The position numbers and the translations under genes were made by a program. A model generated the notes under the pieces. The model was not told the origin of the DNA. It ran no database searches and saw nothing but the letters and a program-made list of their open reading frames with translations. Positions 1-8,291 of a DNA stretch of 13,590 nucleotides are shown here, in pieces (within the stretch, counting starts at the first letter, position 1; each line of letters begins with the position of its first letter). The stretch comes from Bacteroidia bacterium. GTDB taxonomy: Bacteria > Bacteroidota > Bacteroidia > JABEUT01. Location of the stretch: NCBI GenBank assembly GCA_013044305.1, contig JABEUT010000114.1:1-13590 (forward strand). The letters are read 5' to 3'.

Positions 1-2397
1 CAAACCAATATAACAGAGGAAAGCCCCACCTTCAGGGACAGCGTTTGGAAATACGGCTTTGTAGGCCACTTCCATCAGTACTACGGCAAGGCTTATAATT
101 TCCAGAACGGTCCGCAGGGGCTGGCATATTATGAGGCCGCCCTCACCGACTCATTATACACATTCAATCCTGCCGGCTCCTCCAACCCTGTGGAAGCCAA
201 TTATACCAGCCAGCTTTACAGGATGATAGGACAAAAGAACATCACCAACTTCCTCCCCATACTTCAAAACGGGGGGCTGATAAATGGATATAGCCCGCAG
301 ATGGTTTATTCCTTATATAATAATACCGGCACTCCATTTTCGGCATACATCAAACAAAACTCAAGCAACTTTGATTTTACAGCCAACTTTTCGTGCGATA
401 TCAAGGATCATAACATTCAGCTTGGATTCGAGTATGAGCAAAATTCCACTTCATTTTACGACCTGAACGCCGGAGCGCTTTATTCACTCGCCCAGCAAAG
501 CGTGAATAACCAGATTTCGCAGCTTGATGTTTCAAACCCCATACTTGCCGGAACAGGACAGTACAATACTTATAATTACAACTTCGCATACAACCCTGCC
601 GTACAAACACAGTTCGATTTAAGCATGCGCAAGGCATTGGGCCTGTCAGCCAACAGCCAGGTTTACCTGCAGCCCAACGAATACTCGCCCGGCTTTTTCA
701 ACCTCAACTGGTTTTCTGCTTCCCAACTGCTTAACGGCGGAGGCGAAGCCCAGCAGGTATCCTATTATGGTTTCGATTATCTTGGCAACAAGTTAAACTC
801 CTCCACCAGCCTCGATAACTTTTTTAACCAGCTCGATGCCAACGGCAACCACTACTATCCTATAGCCCCTTACAGCCCCATTTACATAGCAGGTTATGTA
901 CAGGACCACTTCGATTATAAGAGCATGAAGTTTGACGTGGGCGTGCGTGTGGATGACTTTGATGCCAACCAGCCTGTTCTGAAAGACCCATACCTCCTGT
1001 TCCCCGCCAAAACAGTTTCCGAAGTGCAGGCCAATCCCATACCGGGTTCTACAGTACCGGCAGGAATGGGCTCCAACTATGTGGTTTACGTGAACAACTC
1101 CAACAACCCGACCCAGATTGTAGGCTACCGCAACGGCAAAAACTGGTACGATGCCAATGGCAACCCCATAACCGACCCTACCATACTGGCTGCCGCAACA
1201 CAAACAGGCTCTATTCAGCCCTACCTTGAAAATCCGAGCCAGACGGTAGTCAGCTCCAATGCCTTTACCCAGTTCAAACCGCAGATCAATGTGATGCCGC
1301 GTATAGCCTTCTCCTTCCCTATATCCGACGTAGCCGGTTTCTTTGCGCACTACGATATACTTACCCAGCGCCCTCCGGGTATAGGATATAATATCTTCCT
1401 GCCTACACAGTACATGTTTATGGCAGCCACCACCGGCGGGCAAACCATTCTTCAAAACCCGAACCTGTACCCGCAGCAAACAACGGAGTATGAACTCGGT
1501 TTCGACCAGATACTGAACGAGGCAAAGAACGCAGTGCTGAAAATATCCGCCTTTTACCGCGACAACCGCAATAACGTGGATATTTACGACTATCTCGAAG
1601 CATTTCCGAACACATACCAGGCTTATGACAACATTGACTTCGGTACTACCAAGGGCTTGCAGTTTACCTTCGAGATGCGCAGAACAAATAACATTCAGAT
1701 GACCTTTAACTACACCCTGCAATATGCCGACGGAACAGGCTCGGGACCCACATCGGGCATTAACCTTGCCGGATCAGGTCAACCCTCGCTGGAAGTACCG
1801 CAACCCCTTGCAAATGACCAACGCCACACCTTCAATATTGATATAGACTACCACTACGGTTCGGGTATTGGCGACAATAAATACACCGGGCCGGTTTGGA
1901 CAACCAAGAGTGGCAAGAACATTAACGTATTCGCCAATGCAGGATGTAACTTAAGCTTCTCCGCAGGATCCGGAACGCCTTATACAGCCCAAAACAATGC
2001 AACGCCTAATAATGAAATAGGCGTAGTTGAGCACATCCAGCTGGTAGGAAGCATTAACGGCGCCTACCTGCCCTGGCAATACCGTGTGGACATGCGCATA
2101 GACAAAGCCATACCCGTAACCATTAACCCAAGCAAAGGCGAAGATGCTACCCATTGCCAGATAAAGATTTATTTAGCCATAACCAACCTGCTGAATACCG
2201 AGAACATTCTTAATGTATATCACTTTACCGGCAGCCCCACCACCGACGGCTGGCTGACCTCCGCACAGGGTGCGCAGGTAACGGCACAGTCTACCCTTCC
2301 GCAAGGCTATTCCGACCTTTACAATATTGCCCTTAAACAGCCCAGTTATTTTGCCATGCCAAGGCAAATTAACCTCGGCGCCGAATTCGACTTTTAA
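1..2397 (+). CDS. TonB-dependent receptor, C-terminal beta-barrel (5' end outside window)
   Basis: The frame is open from base 1 to a TAA at 2395-2397, giving 798 visible residues. The GTG at 190 is an internal codon, not a start, because coherent barrel-like sequence continues upstream to the edge. The sequence is rich in Tyr, Asn, Phe and Gln with alternating polar and aromatic stretches, as in outer-membrane barrels. The end (PRQINLGAEFDF) has the terminal Phe and the 'PRQ-x-LGAEF' style of Bacteroidota TonB-dependent receptors. The signal peptide, any carboxypeptidase-like N-terminal domain, the TonB box and most or all of the plug would lie upstream and cannot be checked. Such receptors take up ligands across the outer membrane using TonB energy; the ligand here is unknown. 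The next gene starts 63 bp downstream with no terminator between, so co-transcription is likely. The receptor call is fairly sure; the substrate is not inferable. Confidence 0.85.
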   Translation, partial: QTNITEESPTFRDSVWKYGFVGHFHQYYGKAYNFQNGPQGLAYYEAALTDSLYTFNPAGSSNPVEANYTSQLYRMIGQKNITNFLPILQNGGLINGYSPQMVYSLYNNTGTPFSAYIKQNSSNFDFTANFSCDIKDHNIQLGFEYEQNSTSFYDLNAGALYSLAQQSVNNQISQLDVSNPILAGTGQYNTYNYNFAYNPAVQTQFDLSMRKALGLSANSQVYLQPNEYSPGFFNLNWFSASQLLNGGGEAQQVSYYGFDYLGNKLNSSTSLDNFFNQLDANGNHYYPIAPYSPIYIAGYVQDHFDYKSMKFDVGVRVDDFDANQPVLKDPYLLFPAKTVSEVQANPIPGSTVPAGMGSNYVVYVNNSNNPTQIVGYRNGKNWYDANGNPITDPTILAAATQTGSIQPYLENPSQTVVSSNAFTQFKPQINVMPRIAFSFPISDVAGFFAHYDILTQRPPGIGYNIFLPTQYMFMAATTGGQTILQNPNLYPQQTTEYELGFDQILNEAKNAVLKISAFYRDNRNNVDIYDYLEAFPNTYQAYDNIDFGTTKGLQFTFEMRRTNNIQMTFNYTLQYADGTGSGPTSGINLAGSGQPSLEVPQPLANDQRHTFNIDIDYHYGSGIGDNKYTGPVWTTKSGKNINVFANAGCNLSFSAGSGTPYTAQNNATPNNEIGVVEHIQLVGSINGAYLPWQYRVDMRIDKAIPVTINPSKGEDATHCQIKIYLAITNLLNTENILNVYHFTGSPTTDGWLTSAQGAQVTAQSTLPQGYSDLYNIALKQPSYFAMPRQINLGAEFDF

Positions 2398-2460
2398 CCA
2401 CTGCCAAATCAAAGGGAAGACCTGATTACGATTAAAGACAAAAACAAATAAGGAATACGT

Positions 2461-5400
2461 ATGAAGACATTAAAGCTCATTCTTTCACTCACTCTCGCAG
2501 TTGCTTTCAGTAACGCCATATTTGCCATCGAAGATATTGGCCTGCCGCATAAATCGGTTAAAAGGGCAATGTCCACGGGTTGTCCTGTGGATCAGGGAGC
2601 GGCATTTCTGGCTATCAACAACGTGCGCGCCCGTATTATGGATGAGGGCGACATGTGGTGGAACCCCGCCGAAAACTTACAGCAGTATTTTGAACCATCC
2701 AACGGAAATGTAAGCCCCGAATTCGCCGGAGCGCTTTGGGTGGCAGGGCTCGATCAGGGCGGACAGCTGAAGGTAGCCGCCATGACCTACCGTCAGAACG
2801 GTGAAGACTTTTGGGCAGGACCTTTGGATACAATTGCCAGTCAATTGAACGAGTCGCTCTCTGAATGTGCAGCATGGGACAAACTATTTTATATGACACG
2901 CCAGGAAGTTCAAAACTTTGTTTCCAACCCCGGCAACCCCAATTACCTTACCTCGGATATCAAAAACTGGCCCGGCAACGGCAATGCCAACTATAACGAA
3001 GGACATTACCTCGCCCCATACATCGACCCGCAGGGCATAGGCTATTACGACCCCACACAGGGCTGCTATCCGGGCTACGACCTGAAAGGCACGAATAAAA
3101 CCTGCCAGAATGAGCTCTATGGCGATGCCACACTGTGGTATGTTATTAACGACATTGGCAACGGCAATATCCATACCGAATCGCGTGGAATTCCGATTGG
3201 GCTGGAAATAAGGGTGCAGGCTTTCGCGTTTAATACAACCGACGCTATAAACAATTGCACTTTTTATAACTATCAGATAATAAACCGCTCATCCTATGCG
3301 GTAGAGAACACCTATTTTGGAGCATGGAACGATTTTGACCTTGGAAACGGGGCACAGAACTGGACAGGCTGCGACGTGGGCAGAAGCATGGGCTACGGTT
3401 ATGAAGGAACAAACTTTAATGCCGACGGTTCTGGTCAGTTTGCCGGTGAGATAGGATACCACAACGACCTGCCTGCCATAGGCGAAGTATTCTTTCAAGG
3501 CCCTTTTGCCGATTCTAGCGGACCAAACAGCAAGGCATGTTATATACACAACGGCAGAATTGGCATGGCAAGATTCATGTACTTTGTTAACGACTACAGC
3601 AACATAGGCAATCCGCAAAATGCCACCAGCTACTACAACTATATGAAAGGTTTGTGGATAGACGGAACGCCTATGACTTATGGCGGCAACGGATACCAAA
3701 GCAGCAGCACCCCATGCTCCTATATGTTCCCCTGGACTCCCGCAGGAGCCAGCCCCGGCAGCTCCCAGGTCAACACCGACCCTACCGGCTGCGGCACAGC
3801 AGGCAACCCGCAGTCCAGCCCCTGGGATATGCCCGAAGCAAATATACCGTCCAATGACATGCGTTTTGTAGAAAGCGCAGGGCCTTTCACACTGCAACCC
3901 GGCTCAACCAACTATGTAACCGTTGGGCTTGTATGGGATATGACACCGGTGCTGAACAACCAGTTCCTGTCCATCAGCCTCATTCAGCAGGACGCCGACC
4001 TGGCACAGGCCCTGTTCAACAACTGCTTTAAGGTGCTTAACGGACCGGATGCTCCGGATGTAGCCCTGCAGGAATTAAACCAGGAACTGATACTCACCAT
4101 CTCCAACCCGAACACCTCCAATAACTATAACGAACAGTACGCCGAAAGATCGGCCTCCATACCCCCGCCCTACAAGGATACCATGTATAAGTTTGAAGGT
4201 TATGAAGTATTCCAGCTTCTCGATTCATCGGTTACCTCCTCACAGCTTCTGGATCCTTCGGTTTCCCGTTTGGTGGCAGAATGCAATATAAATAACGACG
4301 GCACCAACACACTCATCAACTATACCAAGAATTCCTACGGGGTATTGCAGGGAACGCCCGAAGTAACCTTGAGTACCTCCGGAATTGTGCACTCCTTCGA
4401 TATAAAAACAGACCAGTTTCAGGAAGACGGACAGTCGTACCTCGTGAACGACCGCCCCTATTACTATATGGTAATTGCATTCGGTTATAACAACTACTGC
4501 ACCTTTGTGCTTAATTCATCAAGCGATTCCTTGCGTAACGGTCAGCAGGTTCCGTTTATACAGGGCAGGAATAACGTAAAGATACTCACCGGGATTCCGC
4601 ATATACCCACCGCCCAAAGCTACGGCACCATACAGCACTCAAACTATGGAAACGGCGTAGCCATTACACGGCTCGAAGGACAGGGCAACGGCGGCAATGC
4701 CATAGAACTGGATAACAACAGCATTACCTATATCCTGCAAAACGATACCATGGAACACCCTACCTACCTGCCCGGACAGGGACCTATAAACATTAAAGTT
4801 GTTGACCCCTTGAGTGTGGTAACAGGCAACTTTATATTTAAGATGCTTAAAAACCCATCGCGCTCACATCTTGACTCCACCGCAAGATGGGAAGTGTATA
4901 ATCAGGTTACAGGCGAGACGGTTTATTCCGACACCACAGCCGATTACCGCTTTGAGCAGGTAATACCGCAATGGGGAATATCCATTACCGTTACCAACCC
5001 GGATATGCCTCTTATGCCCACAAGTTCGGCAACAAACAACATCATGCTCGACTCCAATAACTCCATGACCTTTTCAGATCCCACCAAGAACTGGCTATCA
5101 GGAGTTAAATCGGCATCACCTGCCATTAATCCCTTGTTCTGGATAAGGTGCGGCACCTATGTTGACCCGGGCAGCACCAAAGGAGGCACACCCGGCAATA
5201 CATTTACAAGCTATGAAGCCAATCCGGCATCGGTACCCATTACCTTTGTTGATCCAAACTGCTGGTATTCAACTGCCCTTAACGGAATCTGGGCTCCTTA
5301 TTACCTCTGCGCCAAGTCGTATTACGATGCAACCTCCAAAACGCAGGTTTGCGATAACGGCCCTAAATTCGGGTCCGCGCATGATGTATCATCGCTGCAG

Positions 5401-6495
5401 ACCCTTTCGAGCATTGACCTGGTTATAACCTCGAACAGAGCAGACTGGACACGCTGCGTTGTTGTAGAGGAACAGGACCAGCCTATACTTGCTGAAGGAG
5501 GCGCCTCCAAAATGTACCCCAGAAAATCACTTTCCGTTGACCAGTACGGCAACTATGCCACGCCGGGTTCCGGGCCGGAATACACCGATCCTACCAAGGC
5601 AAACTACATATCCGATTCGGGCATGGGCTGGTTTCCCGGATACGCCATTAATGTTGAGACAGGAGAAAGGCTGAATATGGCTTTCGGCGAAGACTCATGG
5701 CTTACACAGGATAATGGAAGGGATATGCTTTGGAATCCCGATTCAACCACAACGCGATATAATTCCAATTCCTTCTTTAACCAGCAGTCGGTTTTTGGTG
5801 GCAAGCATTACATCTATGTTTTCGGGCACAATACTGCAAACAGAGGCCTGGTTATGCCTAACCTGCATTACCTGTTCCCAAAGGTACCTGTATATGATGC
5901 AGATAAAGCCGTTATGCGTGTGTTCGGAACAAACAACTCCGACAGTATCACTAACATCTGGGGCGACTGCATGTGGGTGAATATACCCTTGCTTAATCCC
6001 GGACACCAGATACTGGAAAGCGATGTAACCATACACCTGCGTGTTGCCAAGCCCTATGATTCGGGCTGGGGAGCCAACTGGGCAAGTCCGGCACCGGTTA
6101 ACAACAACTACCCTATGTACTCCTTCTCCCTTAACGGGCTGCAAGTGGTTACCAATTCCGACAGCGCGGCGCAGGCTGCCCTGAACCTGATAAACATAGT
6201 GCCTAACCCCTATTACGGCTATTCATCGTACGAAAGCACCAGGTTAGACCAGAGGGTAAGAATGACCAACCTGCCTCCTATATGCAACATAACCATATTC
6301 ACCCTGAACGGAACAGTGGTAAGGGTAATACAAAAGAACGACCCCGAAACTTATGTGGACTGGGATCTTCAGAACCAATATAATGTGCCCATAGCCAGCG
6401 GCATGTATATCATCCATATAGACGTGCCTAATGTAGGACAAAGGACATTGAAATGGTTTGGGGTAATTAGGCCCGTTGACCTTAACTCATACTAA
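2461..6495 (+). CDS. large secreted surface protein with T9SS-type C-terminal sorting domain
   Basis: A protein of 1344 residues. Residues 1-22 form a classical signal peptide (basic KTLK, hydrophobic core, cleavage near AIFA|IED). Residues 52-125 carry motifs (NNVRARI, GDMWWNP, FAGALWVAG, MTYRQNGEDFWAGPLD) that I recall from large uncharacterised T9SS-exported proteins of Bacteroidota; that is from memory. Residues about 525-720 look fibronectin-III-like (GPDAPDVALQEL, YKFEGYEVFQLL, RPYYYMVIAFGYN). Residues 1241-1344 resemble a type A sorting domain or FlgD-like Ig fold: IVPNPYYGYS, then NITIFTLNGTVVRVI, then IASGMYIIHIDV and LKWFGVIRP. There are about 19 cysteines, which could form disulfides outside the cell. 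No catalytic motif is recognised. AAGGA at 2450-2454 lies 6 nt before the ATG, a fair Shine-Dalgarno for this phylum. It sits between a TonB receptor and a PorV homologue, suggesting a surface protein that works with the receptor and is exported or anchored with help from PorV. Export route well supported; function unknown. Confidence 0.85.
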   Translation: MKTLKLILSLTLAVAFSNAIFAIEDIGLPHKSVKRAMSTGCPVDQGAAFLAINNVRARIMDEGDMWWNPAENLQQYFEPSNGNVSPEFAGALWVAGLDQGGQLKVAAMTYRQNGEDFWAGPLDTIASQLNESLSECAAWDKLFYMTRQEVQNFVSNPGNPNYLTSDIKNWPGNGNANYNEGHYLAPYIDPQGIGYYDPTQGCYPGYDLKGTNKTCQNELYGDATLWYVINDIGNGNIHTESRGIPIGLEIRVQAFAFNTTDAINNCTFYNYQIINRSSYAVENTYFGAWNDFDLGNGAQNWTGCDVGRSMGYGYEGTNFNADGSGQFAGEIGYHNDLPAIGEVFFQGPFADSSGPNSKACYIHNGRIGMARFMYFVNDYSNIGNPQNATSYYNYMKGLWIDGTPMTYGGNGYQSSSTPCSYMFPWTPAGASPGSSQVNTDPTGCGTAGNPQSSPWDMPEANIPSNDMRFVESAGPFTLQPGSTNYVTVGLVWDMTPVLNNQFLSISLIQQDADLAQALFNNCFKVLNGPDAPDVALQELNQELILTISNPNTSNNYNEQYAERSASIPPPYKDTMYKFEGYEVFQLLDSSVTSSQLLDPSVSRLVAECNINNDGTNTLINYTKNSYGVLQGTPEVTLSTSGIVHSFDIKTDQFQEDGQSYLVNDRPYYYMVIAFGYNNYCTFVLNSSSDSLRNGQQVPFIQGRNNVKILTGIPHIPTAQSYGTIQHSNYGNGVAITRLEGQGNGGNAIELDNNSITYILQNDTMEHPTYLPGQGPINIKVVDPLSVVTGNFIFKMLKNPSRSHLDSTARWEVYNQVTGETVYSDTTADYRFEQVIPQWGISITVTNPDMPLMPTSSATNNIMLDSNNSMTFSDPTKNWLSGVKSASPAINPLFWIRCGTYVDPGSTKGGTPGNTFTSYEANPASVPITFVDPNCWYSTALNGIWAPYYLCAKSYYDATSKTQVCDNGPKFGSAHDVSSLQTLSSIDLVITSNRADWTRCVVVEEQDQPILAEGGASKMYPRKSLSVDQYGNYATPGSGPEYTDPTKANYISDSGMGWFPGYAINVETGERLNMAFGEDSWLTQDNGRDMLWNPDSTTTRYNSNSFFNQQSVFGGKHYIYVFGHNTANRGLVMPNLHYLFPKVPVYDADKAVMRVFGTNNSDSITNIWGDCMWVNIPLLNPGHQILESDVTIHLRVAKPYDSGWGANWASPAPVNNNYPMYSFSLNGLQVVTNSDSAAQAALNLINIVPNPYYGYSSYESTRLDQRVRMTNLPPICNITIFTLNGTVVRVIQKNDPETYVDWDLQNQYNVPIASGMYIIHIDVPNVGQRTLKWFGVIRPVDLNSY
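6181..6495 (+). other. C-terminal T9SS sorting-like domain of the large secreted protein
   Basis: This stretch encodes residues 1241-1344. It opens with the VPNP signature common at the start of type A sorting domains, followed by beta-strand segments (NITIFTLNGTVVRVI; the turn plus SGMYIIHI; RTLKWFGVIRP). It then ends RPVDLNSY instead of the usual short basic C-terminus. In characterised type A substrates the domain is recognised by the T9SS and removed at the cell surface during attachment; whether that holds for this variant is inference. Confidence 0.65.
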
Positions 6496-6558
6496 TCATT
6501 CATCAATTAAAAACGCTTTATCATAACAGAGCCGGCGAGGCAGATTAAAAACCAGAAT

Positions 6559-7686
6559 ATGAGAATAAATAATACGGCAGCACTTGTTTTAATTGGAATT
6601 GCAATATCAATAAGTTGCACGAATGCTCACGCCGGAAACCCTGCGAGAGCCGGAGAAGAAGGCGCAACAGAATTGCTGATAGACCCATGGGCCGGCACAT
6701 CGGGATTTGCCGGAGCAAACACCTCCTGCGTGCAGGGTATTGAATCACAGTTCCTGAACGTGGCAGGCACCGCGTTCACCGACCACACACAGGTTATAAT
6801 TGGCAACACCGACTACCTTAGCGGCGGCGGCGGAGGAGGCATGAATATAGCAGTAGCAGGTTTATGCCAGCGCGTAGGCGCCACCGGGGCTATCGGTATC
6901 TCCATCATGTCTATGAACTTCGGCAGCATACCCATTACCACATACGACAACCCCGACGGCGGAATTGGTTATTACAACCCGCAATTCATCAACATAGGGC
7001 TGTCATATGCCAAGCAATTTTCCGACAACATATCCGGCGGAGTAAACATAAAACTTGTTTCTGAATCTATTTCCAACGTATCGGCCACCGACGTAGCCGT
7101 TGATGCCGGCATTCAGTACGTACGCGATGTGGCGCATGGCCATAAAAACCTGCACTTCGGCATTTCATTGAAAAATGTAGGCCCGCAGATGCAGTATTCC
7201 GGCGACGGAATGTCGCAGCAGGTTACCCAATACAACAGCGTGGCAACCGGGCAAACAGGACAAATGACCGTACATACGCCTGCACAGGCATACGAATTGC
7301 CCTCGCTGATAAATATAGGTGCAGCATACGACTTCAGGATATTAAAGGATACCGGAGGAAGAAGCGCCCACAGGATAACCGTTGCCGCCAACTTCACATC
7401 TAATGCCTTCGAACAGGATGACGAGATGCTTGGTGTGGAATACGCCTTTAAATCGTACTTTAGTGTAAGGGTTGGTTACGAATACCAGAACGGCATTACC
7501 AGCCCCTTGAGCACCGACCCAACTTCGGGAGGACGCCTTACGGTATTCACAGGCCCCTGCGCCGGTGTTACCCTGCAATATCCGTTTGGCAAGAACAAAA
7601 CTTCCACATTTGGCGTATCGTACTGCTACAGGGCTACCAACCCGTTCCAGGGCTGTAACACCATTGCCATTGCATTGAGCCTTTAA
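6559..7686 (+). CDS. PorV/PorQ-family (UPF0164-like) outer-membrane barrel protein
   Basis: A protein of 375 residues with a signal peptide at about 1-25 (hydrophobic core, cleavage near AHA|GNP). The early motif GEEGATELLIDPWAGTSGFAGANTS, read in two parts (residues 32-41 and 42-55), matches the PorV/PorQ pattern of 'G-A-x-E-L-L-I-x-x-x-A-R-x-x-A-x-G-x-A' at the barrel entrance. The rest alternates beta strands typical of FadL-like barrels (INIGLSYAKQFSDNISGGVNIKLVSE, in pieces; FSVRVGYEYQNG) and ends in an aliphatic strand, IAIALSL. Residues 89-94 are six glycines in a loop. In Flavobacterium and Porphyromonas, PorV takes T9SS cargo from the translocon and delivers it to the attachment complex. 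Its place 63 bp after a T9SS-type cargo gene suggests a cargo-dedicated paralogue, which is inference. Only a single family-level name is justified, so no gene symbol is given. Confidence 0.75.
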   Translation: MRINNTAALVLIGIAISISCTNAHAGNPARAGEEGATELLIDPWAGTSGFAGANTSCVQGIESQFLNVAGTAFTDHTQVIIGNTDYLSGGGGGGMNIAVAGLCQRVGATGAIGISIMSMNFGSIPITTYDNPDGGIGYYNPQFINIGLSYAKQFSDNISGGVNIKLVSESISNVSATDVAVDAGIQYVRDVAHGHKNLHFGISLKNVGPQMQYSGDGMSQQVTQYNSVATGQTGQMTVHTPAQAYELPSLINIGAAYDFRILKDTGGRSAHRITVAANFTSNAFEQDDEMLGVEYAFKSYFSVRVGYEYQNGITSPLSTDPTSGGRLTVFTGPCAGVTLQYPFGKNKTSTFGVSYCYRATNPFQGCNTIAIALSL

Positions 7687-7694
7687 AAATTACG

Positions 7695-7702
7695 TATATT
7701 TG
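7695..7702 (+). promoter_or_regulatory. probable greA promoter, -7 box TATATTTG
   Basis: TATATTTG is a perfect match to the Bacteroidota sigma-A -7 consensus TAnnTTTG and lies 8 nt after the porV-like stop codon. Upstream -33 candidates are weak: ATTG at 7674-7677 (17-nt spacer) or ATTG at 7669-7672 (22-nt spacer). A start about 7 nt downstream would give a greA leader of roughly 90 nt. Confidence 0.5.
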
Positions 7703-7724
7703 CAGAAGGGATACATATCCCCTA

Positions 7725-7750
7725 ACCTTTCCGGCTCTTGCCGGAATGGT
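7725..7750 (+). terminator. hairpin in the porV-greA gap: terminator or greA leader structure
   Basis: TTCCGGC at 7729-7735 and GCCGGAA at 7740-7746 form a perfect 7-bp stem with loop TCTT. Three more pairs (ACC 7725-7727 with GGT 7748-7750) extend it past one T/T mismatch. Only a short T tract follows (TTTT at 7753-7756), so it is a weak intrinsic terminator at best. It could end the upstream surface-gene transcript. Because it lies downstream of the predicted greA promoter, it would also be inside the greA leader. Confidence 0.4.
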
Positions 7751-7800
7751 CATTTTAGCAATTAACACGGTAAGTAACACATCATCTTCATTCTTATCCC

Positions 7801-8277
7801 ATGTCAACCCAAACAGAGTATTTTACCAAAGAAGGCTTACAAAAGCTTGTAGATGAACTCCATCAGCTTAAAACGGTTGAACGCCCTTCTATATCCAGAC
7901 AGATAGCCGAAGCAAAGGACAAGGGCGACCTATCTGAAAATGCCGAATATTCAGCCGCCAAGGAAGCCCAGGGCCTGCTGGAGCTGCGCATAGCAAAACT
8001 GGAAGACGTACTTGTAAATGCCCAGGTTGTGGACCGGTCGAAGCTCGATACCTCGCGCGTGCTCATCCTGTCCAAGGTGCGCATCAAAAACGTAAAGAAC
8101 GGCGCCACCATGCATTATACCATCGTAGCCGAAAACGAAGCCAACATGAAAGAAGGGAAAATATCGGTTAACTCGCCCGTTGCCAAAGGCTTGTTAGGAA
8201 AAAAAGTAGGCCAGAAGGCAACGGTAAAAACCCCATCGGGCGAGGTTACCTTCGAAGTGCTGGAAATAAGCCTGTAA
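7801..8277 (+). CDS. greA: transcription elongation factor GreA
   Basis: A protein of 158 residues, the normal GreA length. The N-terminal half is the antiparallel coiled coil that enters the RNA polymerase secondary channel. Its tip carries the conserved GDLSENAEY at residues 42-50; Asp43 and Glu46 correspond to the acidic pair (D41/E44 in E. coli) that positions Mg2+ for cleavage of backtracked transcripts. The C-terminal FKBP-like domain shows the usual SPVAKGLLGKKVG and a V-x-TPSGEVTFEVLEI ending. The start at ATG 7801 gives the standard GreA beginning (TEYFTKEGLQKL) and has no Shine-Dalgarno. The gene has its own probable promoter at 7695-7702, and the HIT gene begins 14 bp after its stop, a greA-HIT pairing I recall as recurrent in Bacteroidota. 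GreA rather than GreB by length and by clustering with housekeeping genes. Confidence 0.97.
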   Translation: MSTQTEYFTKEGLQKLVDELHQLKTVERPSISRQIAEAKDKGDLSENAEYSAAKEAQGLLELRIAKLEDVLVNAQVVDRSKLDTSRVLILSKVRIKNVKNGATMHYTIVAENEANMKEGKISVNSPVAKGLLGKKVGQKATVKTPSGEVTFEVLEISL

Positions 8278-8285
8278 CCGGTTAC
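8274..8285. repeat. perfect 12-bp palindrome at the greA-HIT junction
   Basis: GTAACCGGTTAC is its own reverse complement. It includes the greA stop codon (8275-8277) and ends 6 bp before the HIT start codon. Role unknown; it may be chance. Confidence 0.5.
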
Positions 8286-8291
8286 GCCGCC

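Noticed and set aside
190..192. GTG at 190 as the start of the TonB receptor gene
   Set aside because: The frame is open to base 1 with continuous barrel-like sequence, and no receptor of this class starts mid-barrel.
793..1722. 309-codon open frame on the - strand opposite the TonB receptor gene
   Set aside because: It lies wholly antisense to a clear barrel-coding frame, has no recognisable motif, and its Val/Cys/Gly-rich composition is what the reverse of Asn/Tyr/Thr-rich codons gives.
3289..3897. 202-codon open frame on the - strand opposite the large secreted protein
   Set aside because: Same reasoning: a low-information antisense shadow inside a strongly supported gene.
6559..6633. 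PorV-like protein as a lipoprotein (SISC in the signal peptide)
   Set aside because: The -3 position is Ser rather than Leu/Val/Ile, and a good signal peptidase I site (AHA|G) follows; the family is barrel proteins.
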